64,000 nt of DNA from Gemmatimonadota bacterium (GTDB taxonomy: Bacteria > Gemmatimonadota > Gemmatimonadetes > Gemmatimonadales > GWC2-71-9), in NCBI GenBank assembly GCA_016874005.1, contig VGVQ01000006.1, positions 118,760-182,759 of the forward strand, given 5' to 3'. The notes under the pieces are model-generated. The model worked only from the letters and a program-made list of their open reading frames with translations, did no database searches and had not been told where the DNA came from. Shown piece after piece: positions 25,645-34,488 of the stretch (position 1 is its first letter; each line of letters begins with the position of its first letter). The translations under genes were made by a program, and so were the position numbers.

Positions 25645-26205
25645 ATGTTCTTTCTCTCCGTTCTTCTCGCGGCGGCGGCCCCGTCGGGTGCCAGGGGCTA
25701 CGACGGGCCGACGATCGGCGACAGCGTGCCGGTCACGGTGGCCAACCGAGTCGTGCTCGACATCGCGGCCCCGGCGGGGCTGATCTGGCAGTTTCTCCCC
25801 GGCCTCCGGACCCGGCCCGGGATGGAAACGGTGAGCCTGAACGGCCTTCGCGAACAGTTCGGCTCGCGGTTCGACACCATTCATCGCGACAGCACCGGCA
25901 AGGTCACTCGGCACGACCGGATCGAGGTGCTCCACTGGGAGCCAGGAGTTCGGTACGTGGCGTTGGTGCAGTATCTGCCCCCGGCGAGCCCGGTCACCAT
26001 CGTCTACAACGTCGACCTTCGGGAAACGGGCGGATCGACCCACTTCGTGATGGATTCCTACGCGACCATCCGATTTCCCGCGGACGGCAGTGAGTCGGAC
26101 CGGATCGCCAAAGTTGCCGCGCAGCGGGCGGAATGGCAGCGGGCGGTGGAGACGGGGTACCAAGCATTCAAGAAGGACGTCGAGGCCGCCGCTCGGGCAC
26201 GCTAA
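25645..26205 (+). CDS. Secreted SRPBCC/polyketide-cyclase-like protein
   Basis: 186-aa protein with a short signal peptide (MFFLSVLLAAAAPSGARG). The mature part reads VANRVVLDIAAPAGLIWQFLPGL and then alternating beta-type segments, the pattern of START/SRPBCC ligand-binding proteins. No catalytic residues can be named. AGGTGGGG lies six bases before ATG 25645. Sixteen bases separate it from the Ig/LVIVD gene, so they are likely one unit. Confidence 0.66.
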   Translation: MFFLSVLLAAAAPSGARGYDGPTIGDSVPVTVANRVVLDIAAPAGLIWQFLPGLRTRPGMETVSLNGLREQFGSRFDTIHRDSTGKVTRHDRIEVLHWEPGVRYVALVQYLPPASPVTIVYNVDLRETGGSTHFVMDSYATIRFPADGSESDRIAKVAAQRAEWQRAVETGYQAFKKDVEAAARAR

Positions 26206-26221
26206 CCACGAGGGACACACG

Positions 26222-28165
26222 ATGCGTCTCACCTTTGTCTTGGCCGCGTCGGCGGTCGTCGCGACCCCGGGAGGGGCTCAAGTTGCCACGCTGGAAATCG
26301 TGCCGGCCAAGGCGACCGTCGTCGCCGGGCAGGAGCTGCGCGCGAGTATCCGGGCGAAAGATGCCTCCGGTCGGGAGATCGCCCCGAGCGGCGTGATCTG
26401 GATGGTCGGGCCATTCGACGTCGCCGCGGTGACTCAAGCCGGCGTGGTCAAGGCCCTCCGGCAAGGCACCGCGCGGGTGCTGGCCAGGGTCGGCGGCAAG
26501 GTGGCCTCCGCGGAGGTCGTCGTCCAAGCCAAGCCGGCGGTCAAGGTCGAGCTGACCGCCAGCCCGGCCGAGATCGTCCCCGGCCAAGTGACGCTGGTTC
26601 GGGCCACGCCGCGGACCGAGGACAACGATCCGCTCTCGGACCACCCGGTGCGATTCCGCTCGAGCGCCCCTGCCGTGGCGACGGTCGACTCCGCCGGCGT
26701 GGTCGTCGGGCGCGGCGTCGGCGAGGCCACGATTCTCGCCGAGTCCGGCACCGGCCGGGGCGAATTGCCGATCCGGGTGATCGCGAACCGGGTGGTCCGC
26801 CTAACGGTCTCCGGCCCCGGCTCGGCGCGAACCGGCGACGTCATCCGCTTCGATCCCAATCCGGTCGACGGGCAGGGCCGCCGGGTATCCTCGGGGGCGG
26901 TGCGGTGGAGCAGCGATGGCCCTGGCGCCACCGTGTTCCCGGATGGGGCCTTCGTCGCGGAACGGCCGGGGACCTACGTCGTCACCGCCACGGTGGGCGC
27001 GGTGGCCGCGTCGGCGCCGGTGACGGTGACCCAACGGGTCCACGACCGCACCTTCGAGTCGGTCGGCTCGGTCACCTACGGACACCTCCAGGCCGCCGAG
27101 CACTGGGCCATCGGCAACGTCCTCTACGTCTCGACCATCGCGGACCGCCTCTACAGCTACGACATCACCGACCCGGCCAACCCCAAACTGACCGATTCGC
27201 TGATCGTCGACGCGCGGCTGATCAACGACGTCTCCACCAACGCGGCCGGCACCATCGGCCTGATCACTCGACAGCAGGCCTCGTCGCGGAAAAACGGGAT
27301 CGTCTTCCTCGATCTCGCCGATCCCTTCCACCCCAAGATCCTTTCGGAGTACACCGAAACCGTTTCGGGAGGGGTCCACAGCGCCTACATCGACGGGCAC
27401 TACGTCTATCTCAACGATGCCCACACCCAGTCGATGCGAGTCATCAGCTTCGCCGACCCCAAACGGCCCAAGGAAGTCGGCAAATGGCAGGTGGAAAACA
27501 CCGTGACGCGGTTCCATCAGAGCGGCCAGGTCGAGGGGCGTTCGCTCCACGACTTGCAGGTCAAAGACGGGATCGCGTACCTGGCCTATTGGAAGGATGG
27601 GCTGATCATCCTCGACGTCGGGCACGGGATCAAGGGCGGCAGTCCGGAGAACCCCAAATTCGTCAGTCAGTTCAGCTACAACCACGCCGATCTCTACCCG
27701 CCCGGGATGATCGCCGGGACCCATTCGGTGTTCCGGTTTCGAAACTACCTCGTGGTTGGCGACGAGGTGTTTCCCGGCTTCTTCGACGTGAACTCGAGAG
27801 AACGGATCAAGACCCTGGGCCGCCTCCACATCCTCGACGTGAGCGATCTCGAGCGCCCGAAGAAGGTCGCCGAGTATTCGGTCCCCAACGCGGGCTCCCA
27901 CAACATGTGGGTCGAAGACGACGTGATGTACGTGGGGAACTTCGAGGCCGGCGTCCGGGCCGTCGACATGAGCGGCGACCTGCGCGGCGATCTCTATGCC
28001 CAGGGGCGGGAGATCGGTTCGATCTGGACCGGATCGCCGGACGGGTTTCGGGCCAACCTCCCGATGACCTGGGGCGCCCAGCCCCACAAGGGGCACGTCT
28101 ACGCCACCGACATGAACAGCGGCGTCTGGGTCGGCAAACTCACCCCAAAGCGATTGGTCCCCTGA
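26222..28165 (+). CDS. Secreted Ig-like (Big) and LVIVD-repeat beta-propeller protein
   Basis: 647-aa exported protein of unknown role. Signal peptide MRLTFVLAASAVVATPGGAQ. Then two or three bacterial Ig-like domains (about 20-290: VATLEIVPAKATVVAGQELR..., SSAPAVATVDSAGVVVGRGVGEATI), and from about 300 on a propeller of LVIVD-type repeats: YDITDPANPKL, DLADPFHPKIL, SFADPKRPKEV, LDVSDLERPKKVAEY. ATG 26222 follows GAGGG. LVIVD proteins are common in surface layers and TonB-linked systems of this kind of bacterium; binding or scaffold work is an inference. Confidence 0.8.
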   Translation: MRLTFVLAASAVVATPGGAQVATLEIVPAKATVVAGQELRASIRAKDASGREIAPSGVIWMVGPFDVAAVTQAGVVKALRQGTARVLARVGGKVASAEVVVQAKPAVKVELTASPAEIVPGQVTLVRATPRTEDNDPLSDHPVRFRSSAPAVATVDSAGVVVGRGVGEATILAESGTGRGELPIRVIANRVVRLTVSGPGSARTGDVIRFDPNPVDGQGRRVSSGAVRWSSDGPGATVFPDGAFVAERPGTYVVTATVGAVAASAPVTVTQRVHDRTFESVGSVTYGHLQAAEHWAIGNVLYVSTIADRLYSYDITDPANPKLTDSLIVDARLINDVSTNAAGTIGLITRQQASSRKNGIVFLDLADPFHPKILSEYTETVSGGVHSAYIDGHYVYLNDAHTQSMRVISFADPKRPKEVGKWQVENTVTRFHQSGQVEGRSLHDLQVKDGIAYLAYWKDGLIILDVGHGIKGGSPENPKFVSQFSYNHADLYPPGMIAGTHSVFRFRNYLVVGDEVFPGFFDVNSRERIKTLGRLHILDVSDLERPKKVAEYSVPNAGSHNMWVEDDVMYVGNFEAGVRAVDMSGDLRGDLYAQGREIGSIWTGSPDGFRANLPMTWGAQPHKGHVYATDMNSGVWVGKLTPKRLVP

Positions 28166-28195
28166 GGCCGTCGCGACCAGACCAGAGGGTGGATC

Positions 28196-28531
28196 GTGGA
28201 GCAAATCGGCTGGGCGGACTTCGACCGGGTGGAGTTACGGGTCGGGACGATCGTCGCGGTGGAGGACTTTCCGGAGGCACGGAAACCGGCCTACCGGCTC
28301 CGGATCGACTTCGGGGAACTGGGCATCCGCCGCTCGAGCGCGCAGCTCACGGTCCATTACCGGAAGGAGGAGCTGCTGGGCCGGCAAGTCGTGGCGGTGG
28401 TGAACTTCCCACCCAAGCAGATCGCCAACTACCTGTCGGAGTGCCTCACCACCGGGTTCGCCGACGCCGCGGGGGCGATCGTGCTGATCGGACCGGACCG
28501 GCCGGTGCCGAACGGAGCGAAGCTCTGCTGA
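28196..28531 (+). CDS. csaA: CsaA-like tRNA-binding-domain protein
   Basis: 111-aa stand-alone tRNA-binding (EMAP/OB) domain. FDRVELRVGTIVAVEDFPEARKPAYRL matches CsaA from the first strand on, and 'QVVAVVNFPPKQIANYLSECLTTGF' is its C-terminal half. CsaA works as a secretion-related chaperone in Bacillus and binds tRNA in others. GTG 28196 has GAGGG six bases upstream. Converges on the gene at 28631 after a 99-bp gap that contains a loose inverted repeat but no clear terminator. Confidence 0.9.
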   Translation: MEQIGWADFDRVELRVGTIVAVEDFPEARKPAYRLRIDFGELGIRRSSAQLTVHYRKEELLGRQVVAVVNFPPKQIANYLSECLTTGFADAAGAIVLIGPDRPVPNGAKLC

Positions 28532-28630
28532 CCACGGTCCCCGAACCCCCGCGCGCGGGCCGTTCCTGATCGCGGGATGCGGCCGGGCTCGGGCGGTCGA
28601 CGACGGCGGCCGGATTTGCGCGGTTTGCGA

Positions 28631-29317
28631 TCAGTTCGACCGCCCCGCCGCCCCCGCCCGCCAGCCGCTCCGGGCGACCGGCACGCCTCGGAGGTCCACC
28701 GCCACCACCCGCCACCGGAACCGACCCTGGGGTATCCGCTCCGCGAGAAACGGCGGCGGTCGATAGCTGGCGGTGAGGTTAGGTAACAGCGCGGTCCAGA
28801 TCGGCTCGCCTCGGTCGGATTCGATCTCGAGGCGATACTGCTCGGCCTGGTCGACCGGATCCCAGGAGAACAGCAGCGCTGAGCCCGGCACGGCGCTGTC
28901 GGCCGCGGGAAGGAGCTGTCGGATGGTCCCCGGCGCCGCGCCCGTTGCCACCAGACCTTGTCCGCTCCCGACCAGGTACCGCAGCACCGGCATCGGAAAG
29001 CCCGCCACCGCGCCGCCGACCACGACGCCGGCTCCGGCCCCCACGGCACCCAGATTGGAGTCGCCCTCCTTGTCAGCGGACGCCTCGATCCGGAGCAGGA
29101 GGTAGTACATCCCGTCGACCGTGGTCGGGAGCCGACTGGGGTCGGGACCAGGAACGGTGGCACGCCCGGTCGGCGGCAGGAAAAGGGTGAACCGCTCGAG
29201 TTGGGTGTAGCGACGCTGAGTGCCGCGCCGTTCGAGCGGCAGGGTCGCTTCGGTCAACAGGTCTTCCGCGACCTGGCCGACGCCGGGATGGCCCCTCGTC
29301 CAGTCACTGATCGGCAT
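28631..29317 (-). CDS. Hypothetical protein with a hydrophobic segment and FN3-like part
   Basis: About 228 aa, unknown. It starts MPISDWTRGHPGVGQVAEDLL, has a Gly/Ala/Val stretch (GAVGAGAGVVVGGAVAGF, about 90-107) that could be a membrane segment, and ends with 'LFSWDPVDQAEQYRLEIES...' and 'GRFRWRVVAVDLRGVPVARS', which looks like a fibronectin-III-like beta sandwich. The start overlaps the end of the SRPBCC gene by 14 bp; ATG 29347 is another choice. Real gene on codon-use grounds, function not guessed. Confidence 0.55.
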   Translation of the reverse strand: MPISDWTRGHPGVGQVAEDLLTEATLPLERRGTQRRYTQLERFTLFLPPTGRATVPGPDPSRLPTTVDGMYYLLLRIEASADKEGDSNLGAVGAGAGVVVGGAVAGFPMPVLRYLVGSGQGLVATGAAPGTIRQLLPAADSAVPGSALLFSWDPVDQAEQYRLEIESDRGEPIWTALLPNLTASYRPPPFLAERIPQGRFRWRVVAVDLRGVPVARSGWRAGAAGRSN

Positions 29318-29744
29318 ATCCGTGGTCCCACGATCGAGTGGAGTCATGGTTGCGGAGGTCCACTCCGTGGGCGATCCAGGCTTTGAGCGGGAACAGTACG
29401 TTGAGCCAGCCCGCGTGTACCTCCTGCCATTCCTCCGGGGCGACGTCATCGTGGGTCAGTAGCAGGTCCGTCCCCCCGGCTCCGTCGTCAGTGAGCTCGA
29501 ACCGCGCCGGTCCGCCAAGGTAGTCGATCGTCAGGATCAGAGGCGGACGGCGGGCGAGAATGCTGCTCCGGTGGCGGAGGCCGTTGATGAAGCGGAACTC
29601 GATCGCATCGCCGACCTGGACCGCGGACTCGGCCCAGAACCGGGCTCGCCCCTCGTCACTGTCGAGCACGGCGAACACCTGGTCCGGCGGCGACGGGAGG
29701 TGAATTCGCCATCGAATCGGCCCGCCGGCCACGTCTCCCTTCAT
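29304..29744 (-). CDS. SRPBCC (AHSA1-like) protein
   Basis: 146-aa small-ligand-binding fold. IRWRIHLPSPPDQVFAVLDSDEGRARFWAES is the typical first strand-helix of AHSA1/activator-of-Hsp90-like SRPBCC proteins, with 'TDLLLTHDDVAPEEWQEVHAGWLNVLFPLKAWI' as the closing helix. Ligand unknown. ATG 29744 follows GGAG. Upstream (29745-29989) is non-coding on inspection. Confidence 0.78.
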   Translation of the reverse strand: MKGDVAGGPIRWRIHLPSPPDQVFAVLDSDEGRARFWAESAVQVGDAIEFRFINGLRHRSSILARRPPLILTIDYLGGPARFELTDDGAGGTDLLLTHDDVAPEEWQEVHAGWLNVLFPLKAWIAHGVDLRNHDSTRSWDHGYADQ

Positions 29745-29989
29745 CAGTCATCTCCGTTGAGCCAGGCCGCCTGGCGAGTGAGCGATGGCGCGAGGACCGT
29801 CCAACTGGGTCGTCGGCCGGATCGGCCACGCTGCCACCCGGCCCGACGATCTCCCCATGACGACTGGTAGCAACATTGGGCTTCGGCAGCGACTTGTCAA
29901 ACGGAGTCGGAGCACCGTCAGAGCCAATCGCGACCCATCATCCCTCCAGCGCGCGCGATGCGGCACCGAGCCCGCGGCCGCCCGAGGGC
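29745..29989. other. Non-coding gap, nothing recognised
   Basis: 245 bp between two minus-strand genes. Short open frames on both strands lack ribosome sites and protein-like composition. No RNA gene, strong hairpin or promoter found by eye. Confidence 0.5.
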
Positions 29990-30409
29990 TCAGCCGGGAT
30001 CTCTCGCTCGGCAGTAGGTGGCGAGAAACCGGGCGAGCCCGTCCCGCTCGAACTCGACCGGATCCCAGTCGGCGGCCTCGACCCGAGCGTCGCCCAGATA
30101 CCGGTAGACCCAGGCCGGATAGGGGATCCCGGCGAGGTCGCGCACGGTCACCTCGATCCGCTGGTACCCGGTGCCCTCATCCTCGAACCGGTCGAGCGCC
30201 TCGAGTTGATCCGAGGTGACACCGCGGTACAGAACCCCTTCGACGGCGTCCTCGGGTGAACCGGGCACCAAAGCCGGGTACACTTCTCCCCTGATTCGAC
30301 GGCGACGGTATCCACCGAGAACGGCCCGACCCGAACGACGCCGTCCGCCGGGGAGGACCCTCTCCCAAACGACCGGGAACATCAGCGAGCCATAGGTGAA
30401 CACATTCAT
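29990..30409 (-). CDS. Gamma-glutamylcyclotransferase-like (AIG2/GGCT) protein
   Basis: 139 aa, butirosin-BtrG/GGCT fold. N-terminus MNVFTYGSLMFPVVWERVL has the YGSL motif; GVLYRGVTSDQLEALDRFEDEGTGYQRIEV has the catalytic-type Glu and the family's second half. Members cyclise gamma-glutamyl amino acids to oxoproline. ATG 30409 has GAGGAA four bases upstream. Its start codon overlaps the start codon of the divergent AAC(3)-like gene. The frame extends upstream to 30685 but only as shadow. Confidence 0.84.
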   Translation of the reverse strand: MNVFTYGSLMFPVVWERVLPGGRRRSGRAVLGGYRRRRIRGEVYPALVPGSPEDAVEGVLYRGVTSDQLEALDRFEDEGTGYQRIEVTVRDLAGIPYPAWVYRYLGDARVEAADWDPVEFERDGLARFLATYCRARDPG

Positions 30410-31124
30410 GGATTCCTCGACCATCCGGCGCGACCTCGATCGACTCGGGCTCGCCCGCGGGACCCTCGTCATGGTCCACGCAAGCCTCCGTCGGATCGGT
30501 CCGGTGGTGGGTGGGGCCGATGCGGTGCTCGACGCCCTGCTCGAAGCCATCGGCCCGACGGGCACCCTGCTCTTTCCATTAGGCTCGCGGGAGGGCGAGC
30601 CGTTCGACCCGTGGCGCTCGCCCGCAGAAGCGGATATCGGGGCGCTGGCCGAAGTGTTCCGCCGCCGGCCCGACACCGTGGTCAACGATCACCCGGCCGC
30701 CCGCTTCGGCGCGATCGGACCGGCGGCCAGCGAGATCCTCGAACCGATCCCGCTCCACGACTACTATGGACCCGGGACCCCGTTGGCCCGGTTCGCCGAG
30801 ACCGGCTGGGTCCTCCGGTTAGGCGCCGACATCGACACGGTCACCGTCACTCACTATGCCGAGTATCTCGCCCGGGTCGCCGACAAACGGCGGGCCCGGC
30901 GCCGCTACCGGCTCGCCGACGGGACCGGGGTCTGGGTGGAGAGCCTCGACGACACCGACGGGATCGCCGTCTGGCCCCACGGCGACTACTTCTCCCGGAT
31001 TCTCCTCGATTTCCTCGCCAGCGGCGGCGCCGCTCGCGGACCGGTCGGTCGCTGCGACGCCGAGTTGTTCCCGGCGGCCTCGTTCGTCCGGTTTGCCGTC
31101 GAGTGGATGGAGGCCAATCTCTAG
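30408..31124 (+). CDS. Aminoglycoside 3-N-acetyltransferase-like protein (AAC(3) family)
   Basis: 238-aa acetyl-CoA-dependent N-acetyltransferase of the YokD/AAC(3) family. LVMVHASLRRIGPVVGGADAVLDALLEAIGPTGTLLFP, VNDHPAARFGAIGP and 'VLRLGADIDTVTVTHYAEYLA' are the conserved blocks, including a His likely in catalysis (THYAE). Environmental homologues often have no role in resistance. ATG 30408 has AGGTGA upstream (30393-30398); GTG 30396 is an alternative. Head-to-head with GGCT, start codons overlapping in CATG. Confidence 0.86.
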   Translation: MDSSTIRRDLDRLGLARGTLVMVHASLRRIGPVVGGADAVLDALLEAIGPTGTLLFPLGSREGEPFDPWRSPAEADIGALAEVFRRRPDTVVNDHPAARFGAIGPAASEILEPIPLHDYYGPGTPLARFAETGWVLRLGADIDTVTVTHYAEYLARVADKRRARRRYRLADGTGVWVESLDDTDGIAVWPHGDYFSRILLDFLASGGAARGPVGRCDAELFPAASFVRFAVEWMEANL

Positions 31125-32555
31125 CTACTGCACCCGCTTGGCCCAGCTACCCGACTTGAGCACCGTGGTCCCCTTGTCGGTGCCGTTGAGCAGCGCCACC
31201 GCCTGGGCCGAGGCGTTGCTCGGATACTGGCGAACGAACTCGTCCACCGTCATGTCGCGGCCGAGCCGCACCAGCCGAATCCGGGCCGGCTGTTTGGCGA
31301 GCGCGGCCTGATCGGTCAGCCGGTTGAAGCTCTGGATCGCCTGAGAAAAGCTGCCCCGGTGGGTTCCGAAATTCTGCGCCAGGGTGTATCCCAAGAGCTG
31401 GTAGGTATTCCCCCCATAGGACAGAAAGGCGACCCGGCCCGCCACGATCTTGCCGTCCTGCATCTGGGCCTGGAAATCTGACGAGGCCGCCGGGAAACCG
31501 TTGATCGAGCCGCTGCTCGCCCCGGAGCCCTGGATCCCCTGCTGGCCGAGGAACTGGCGCAGCATCGCGTCCGGGGTGTCCTTGCTCGGGATGCTCAAAG
31601 CGAACATGGCATCCTGATTAGGGCTCACCCCCACCACGGCGCTCGGTTGATTCTGAGTCTTCCACCCCGCCGGGAAGTCGATCCGGAAGACCAGGTCGGG
31701 GTGATTGAAACGCTGGTTCTCGAAGAAGCCGTGCCGCGGGTTCTCGCCGAAGACGAGCCCGTCCTGGAGACGGACGAAATGGTCGCGGTTGAGCTTGGCT
31801 TTTGAAAGATCGGTGGTCACGGTCGTCAGGCGTTGATCCGTCTTGGCGATCCGATCCTCCGGGTCGGGGTGGGTCGAGAGCCACTGCGGAAGCCGGCCCT
31901 GCGCCTGGGTTCCGCCACTCGCCCGCTGCAACATCTCGAACATGCTCTTCATGGCGCGGACGTCGTAACCGTCGTTGAGCGAGTACTTGAACCCGAGATC
32001 GTCGGCCTGGGTTTCGGCGTCTCGGCCGTACTTGAGCATCAACAGTCCGAGCCCCTGGCCCACCAGTCCGGACAACGCGGCGAAATCGCTGCTGACGATG
32101 CTCCCGACCCCGAGCCCGAGCTGGGCCAGCTGAGCCTTGCTGAGTTGCTGGACCGAATGTTTGGCGGTGACGTGACCGATCTCGTGGCCGAGCACGGTGG
32201 CCAGTTCCGCTTCGTTCTGCATGAACGCGAGGATCCCACGGGTCACGAAGATCGAGCCGCCCGGGAGAGCGAACGCGTTGACGGCCGCGTCGTCGACCAC
32301 GTCGAACGACCAGGGCAGGTTGGGACGCTCCGAGGCCTTGGCCATTCGGATCGCGATGCCACGGACGTACGACTGGAGCGCCGAGTCCGGGACCAGACCC
32401 ATCGATTGACGAACTTCCTCGGCGGCCTGCTGCCCCATCGCGACCTCCTGCGACTCGGAGATCAGTGACAGCTCCCGGCGGCCGGTGACCGGGTTGGTCG
32501 CGCACGCCGCCGTGACGCCGAGAAGGCCGGCGAGCCACACCTGTTTCATTGGCAT
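31125..32555 (-). CDS. M48 family metalloprotease lipoprotein (Ste24/BepA-like)
   Basis: 476-aa zinc metallopeptidase, likely periplasmic. N-terminal leader ends TAACATNP (lipobox-like, Cys19); the zinc motif is VLGHEIGHVTAKHS (about 121-134), third ligand likely in RDAETQADDLG. The C-terminal part (about 250-476) is a separate domain ('DHFVRLQDGLVFGENPRHGFF') found in M48 proteins with quality-control roles at the outer membrane. ATG 32555 (or 32549). Divergent from the SixA-like gene. Confidence 0.9.
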   Translation of the reverse strand: MPMKQVWLAGLLGVTAACATNPVTGRRELSLISESQEVAMGQQAAEEVRQSMGLVPDSALQSYVRGIAIRMAKASERPNLPWSFDVVDDAAVNAFALPGGSIFVTRGILAFMQNEAELATVLGHEIGHVTAKHSVQQLSKAQLAQLGLGVGSIVSSDFAALSGLVGQGLGLLMLKYGRDAETQADDLGFKYSLNDGYDVRAMKSMFEMLQRASGGTQAQGRLPQWLSTHPDPEDRIAKTDQRLTTVTTDLSKAKLNRDHFVRLQDGLVFGENPRHGFFENQRFNHPDLVFRIDFPAGWKTQNQPSAVVGVSPNQDAMFALSIPSKDTPDAMLRQFLGQQGIQGSGASSGSINGFPAASSDFQAQMQDGKIVAGRVAFLSYGGNTYQLLGYTLAQNFGTHRGSFSQAIQSFNRLTDQAALAKQPARIRLVRLGRDMTVDEFVRQYPSNASAQAVALLNGTDKGTTVLKSGSWAKRVQ

Positions 32556-32701
32556 CCAAACGCCTCATGGTTGACTGGGTAATCGGCCCGAACACTAGCG
32601 CCATGGCGGGCCCGCCGAGAAGGACGTTTTTCGACCCGGGGTGCGACACTCGGTCCGACCCGGCGTTATCATTGACGCCAACTTCGAGTCGGAGAAGCGC
32701 C

Positions 32702-33232
32702 ATGCGATGGGTCCTGGCGTTGGGAGCGTTGTTGGCGCTGGTGCCGCGGTCCGCGGATGGGCAAGTCGCCCCGGTTACGGTCTTCGTGGTCCGCCACGCC
32801 GAAAAAGGACCCGAGAACCCCGACCCCGAGCTGACCGCGGCCGGTCAGGCCCGAGCCCGGGCGCTGGCGCACGCACTGGCCGACGCCGAGATCGGCACGA
32901 TCATCACCTCGGAGTTCAAGCGGACCCAACTGACCGCCCGGCCCCTGGCCGAACTGCGGCACCTCAACCCGAAGGTCCTCGGGGCCGCCAAGATGGATGA
33001 GCTGATCGGCCTCTTGAAGGGCCTCTCGGCCGGGAGCCGAGCGCTGGTGGTCAGTCACAGCAACCTGGTCCCGACCATCGTCGAGCGGCTCTCGGGCGAG
33101 CGCATCGGCGAACTGACCGACGCCGACTACGACCGGATCTACCTGGTGACCCTAACGCCGGGGGGGAGGGCCTCGGTGCTCTACCTTCACTTCGGGGCCC
33201 CGTCGACCGGCACCGGCGGACCGATGCGGTAG
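32702..33232 (+). CDS. Secreted histidine phosphatase (SixA/PGM-like)
   Basis: 176-aa protein of the phosphoglycerate-mutase/SixA superfamily. Signal peptide MRWVLALGALLALVPRSADGQ, then RHAEKG (RHG-type motif, about 31-36), EFKRTQLTARPLAE and 'ALVVSHSNLVPTIVERL' with the second catalytic His. Substrate unknown. ATG 32702 is chosen for the signal peptide; an in-frame ATG at 32549 lies in the opposite gene's start. The 3' end overlaps the convergent VanZ gene by 46 bp. Confidence 0.84.
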   Translation: MRWVLALGALLALVPRSADGQVAPVTVFVVRHAEKGPENPDPELTAAGQARARALAHALADAEIGTIITSEFKRTQLTARPLAELRHLNPKVLGAAKMDELIGLLKGLSAGSRALVVSHSNLVPTIVERLSGERIGELTDADYDRIYLVTLTPGGRASVLYLHFGAPSTGTGGPMR

Positions 33233-34440
33233 CCTGCCGCCTGGGCCGGCGCCGCGGCGGGAGCCGCCGGCACTCGGCCCAGCAAGGCGAGCACGTAGGC
33301 TCGCTGCCGCGCGTACAGCAGGCCGCCGAACCCGGTCGCCGCGAAGAGCAGGCCCGCCTCGGCGACGCTGCCGCCGCGGTGGGGATGGACCGATCGCAGC
33401 AGCTCGAGCGCGAGGGCCATGGTGAGCGCCATCAGCCCGAGCACCCACCGAGTGCGCTCCGCCGGTTCCACCGCCCGACTCCGCGATTCCGCGATGAGGT
33501 ACCCGATCACCGCGGAGCCGGCACAGAGTTCGAGTACTTGGAGGATCGACTCTCGAGCGAGCGCGTGGGTCGTGCGACTCCAGCCGAGCGACCACGACCA
33601 ACCGGGTTCGAGCGCGTCGACCGGCCAGGCCCCTGCGACGGCGAGGAACACCACCAAGGGGATCACAGCCCGTCGCACCGTGACGATCTCGAACCGGCGC
33701 CCGACCGCTTCGCGGTGCGCCACCAGCCACGCCAGCAGCGCCGTCACCGCCCCGGCGGCCAGCGACAATGCCGCGACCGCGCGCCAGCTCTGGTGCCATC
33801 CCGGGAGCAGCGCCAACGCGGCCCAGCCGGTGGCGGCGAAGGCCCCGACGGCCCGGGACATTCCCCGTGGTTCGAGGTAGTGGCGGCTCATCGAGCCGAG
33901 GACGATGGCACCTCCGAGCAGTGGGAAGGACACCAGCCAGAGCCGCCCGATCTCGCTCCCATGCGACAATCCCACCAGCCAGACCAGCGGCACGATCAGG
34001 TACACCGAGCCCATCAGCGGAAGGTCGAGGGCCCGCACCCCGGCGCCCTGGTGTCGCCGTCCGACCGCCCCGGCGAGGCTCCGATAAAGGGCGGCCCCGA
34101 GCCAGGCGCCCAGGGTGTTGGTGGCGAGGTCGAGCGGAGAGGCATAGCGGCCCGGAACGAACAGCTGGAGCATTTCGACCGTGAGGCTGGCCGCCGCCCC
34201 GACCACGATCGCGCGCCCGCCGGCGAAAGCGACCGCGAAGCCGAGCGGCACGAACAGGGCCACGTTCTGGACCAGGTCCGAGAGGGTCACGAAGCCGGTG
34301 AGCCGCCAGTGCTCGGGCACCCGGAAGGCGAAGGGGACGAGGGTGATGATGGCGATGGTGGCGAGCATATACCCCGTCACCGCCGTGCCTAACGAACGAC
34401 GCTGGGGGCTCGCGGCGGGGATTCTCACGGGGTGGGCCAC
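33187..34440 (-). CDS. VanZ family membrane protein
   Basis: 417-aa multi-spanning membrane protein. The VanZ core is about 20-125 (TLVPFAFRVPEHWRLTGF..., DLVQNVALFVPLGFAVAF, EMLQLFVPGRYASPLDLATNTLGAWLGA). The remaining part adds several helices not in minimal VanZ (INRELATED C-terminal extension, judged from hydrophobicity only). VanZ is linked to teicoplanin resistance; general role unclear. GTG 34440 start. One GTTAGGC (34387). Confidence 0.85.
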   Translation of the reverse strand: MAHPVRIPAASPQRRSLGTAVTGYMLATIAIITLVPFAFRVPEHWRLTGFVTLSDLVQNVALFVPLGFAVAFAGGRAIVVGAAASLTVEMLQLFVPGRYASPLDLATNTLGAWLGAALYRSLAGAVGRRHQGAGVRALDLPLMGSVYLIVPLVWLVGLSHGSEIGRLWLVSFPLLGGAIVLGSMSRHYLEPRGMSRAVGAFAATGWAALALLPGWHQSWRAVAALSLAAGAVTALLAWLVAHREAVGRRFEIVTVRRAVIPLVVFLAVAGAWPVDALEPGWSWSLGWSRTTHALARESILQVLELCAGSAVIGYLIAESRSRAVEPAERTRWVLGLMALTMALALELLRSVHPHRGGSVAEAGLLFAATGFGGLLYARQRAYVLALLGRVPAAPAAAPAQAAGYRIGPPVPVDGAPK

Positions 34441-34488
34441 GGCATGACCCGGTGAGTATCGGCCGCGTCGGCGCGGGCTTGAGCCCCG

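Noticed and set aside
26801..28204. 467-aa antisense frame in the LVIVD gene
   Set aside because: Shadow; plus-strand gene has a signal peptide and repeats.
28591..28645. 10-bp inverted repeat GGGCGGTCGA / TCGACCGCCC with a 35-bp spacer
   Set aside because: Loop too long for a terminator and no T-tract; may be chance in GC-rich DNA.
30408..31124. Acquired aminoglycoside resistance gene
   Set aside because: Composition matches neighbours, no mobile element adjacent; chromosomal AAC(3)-fold proteins often have other roles.
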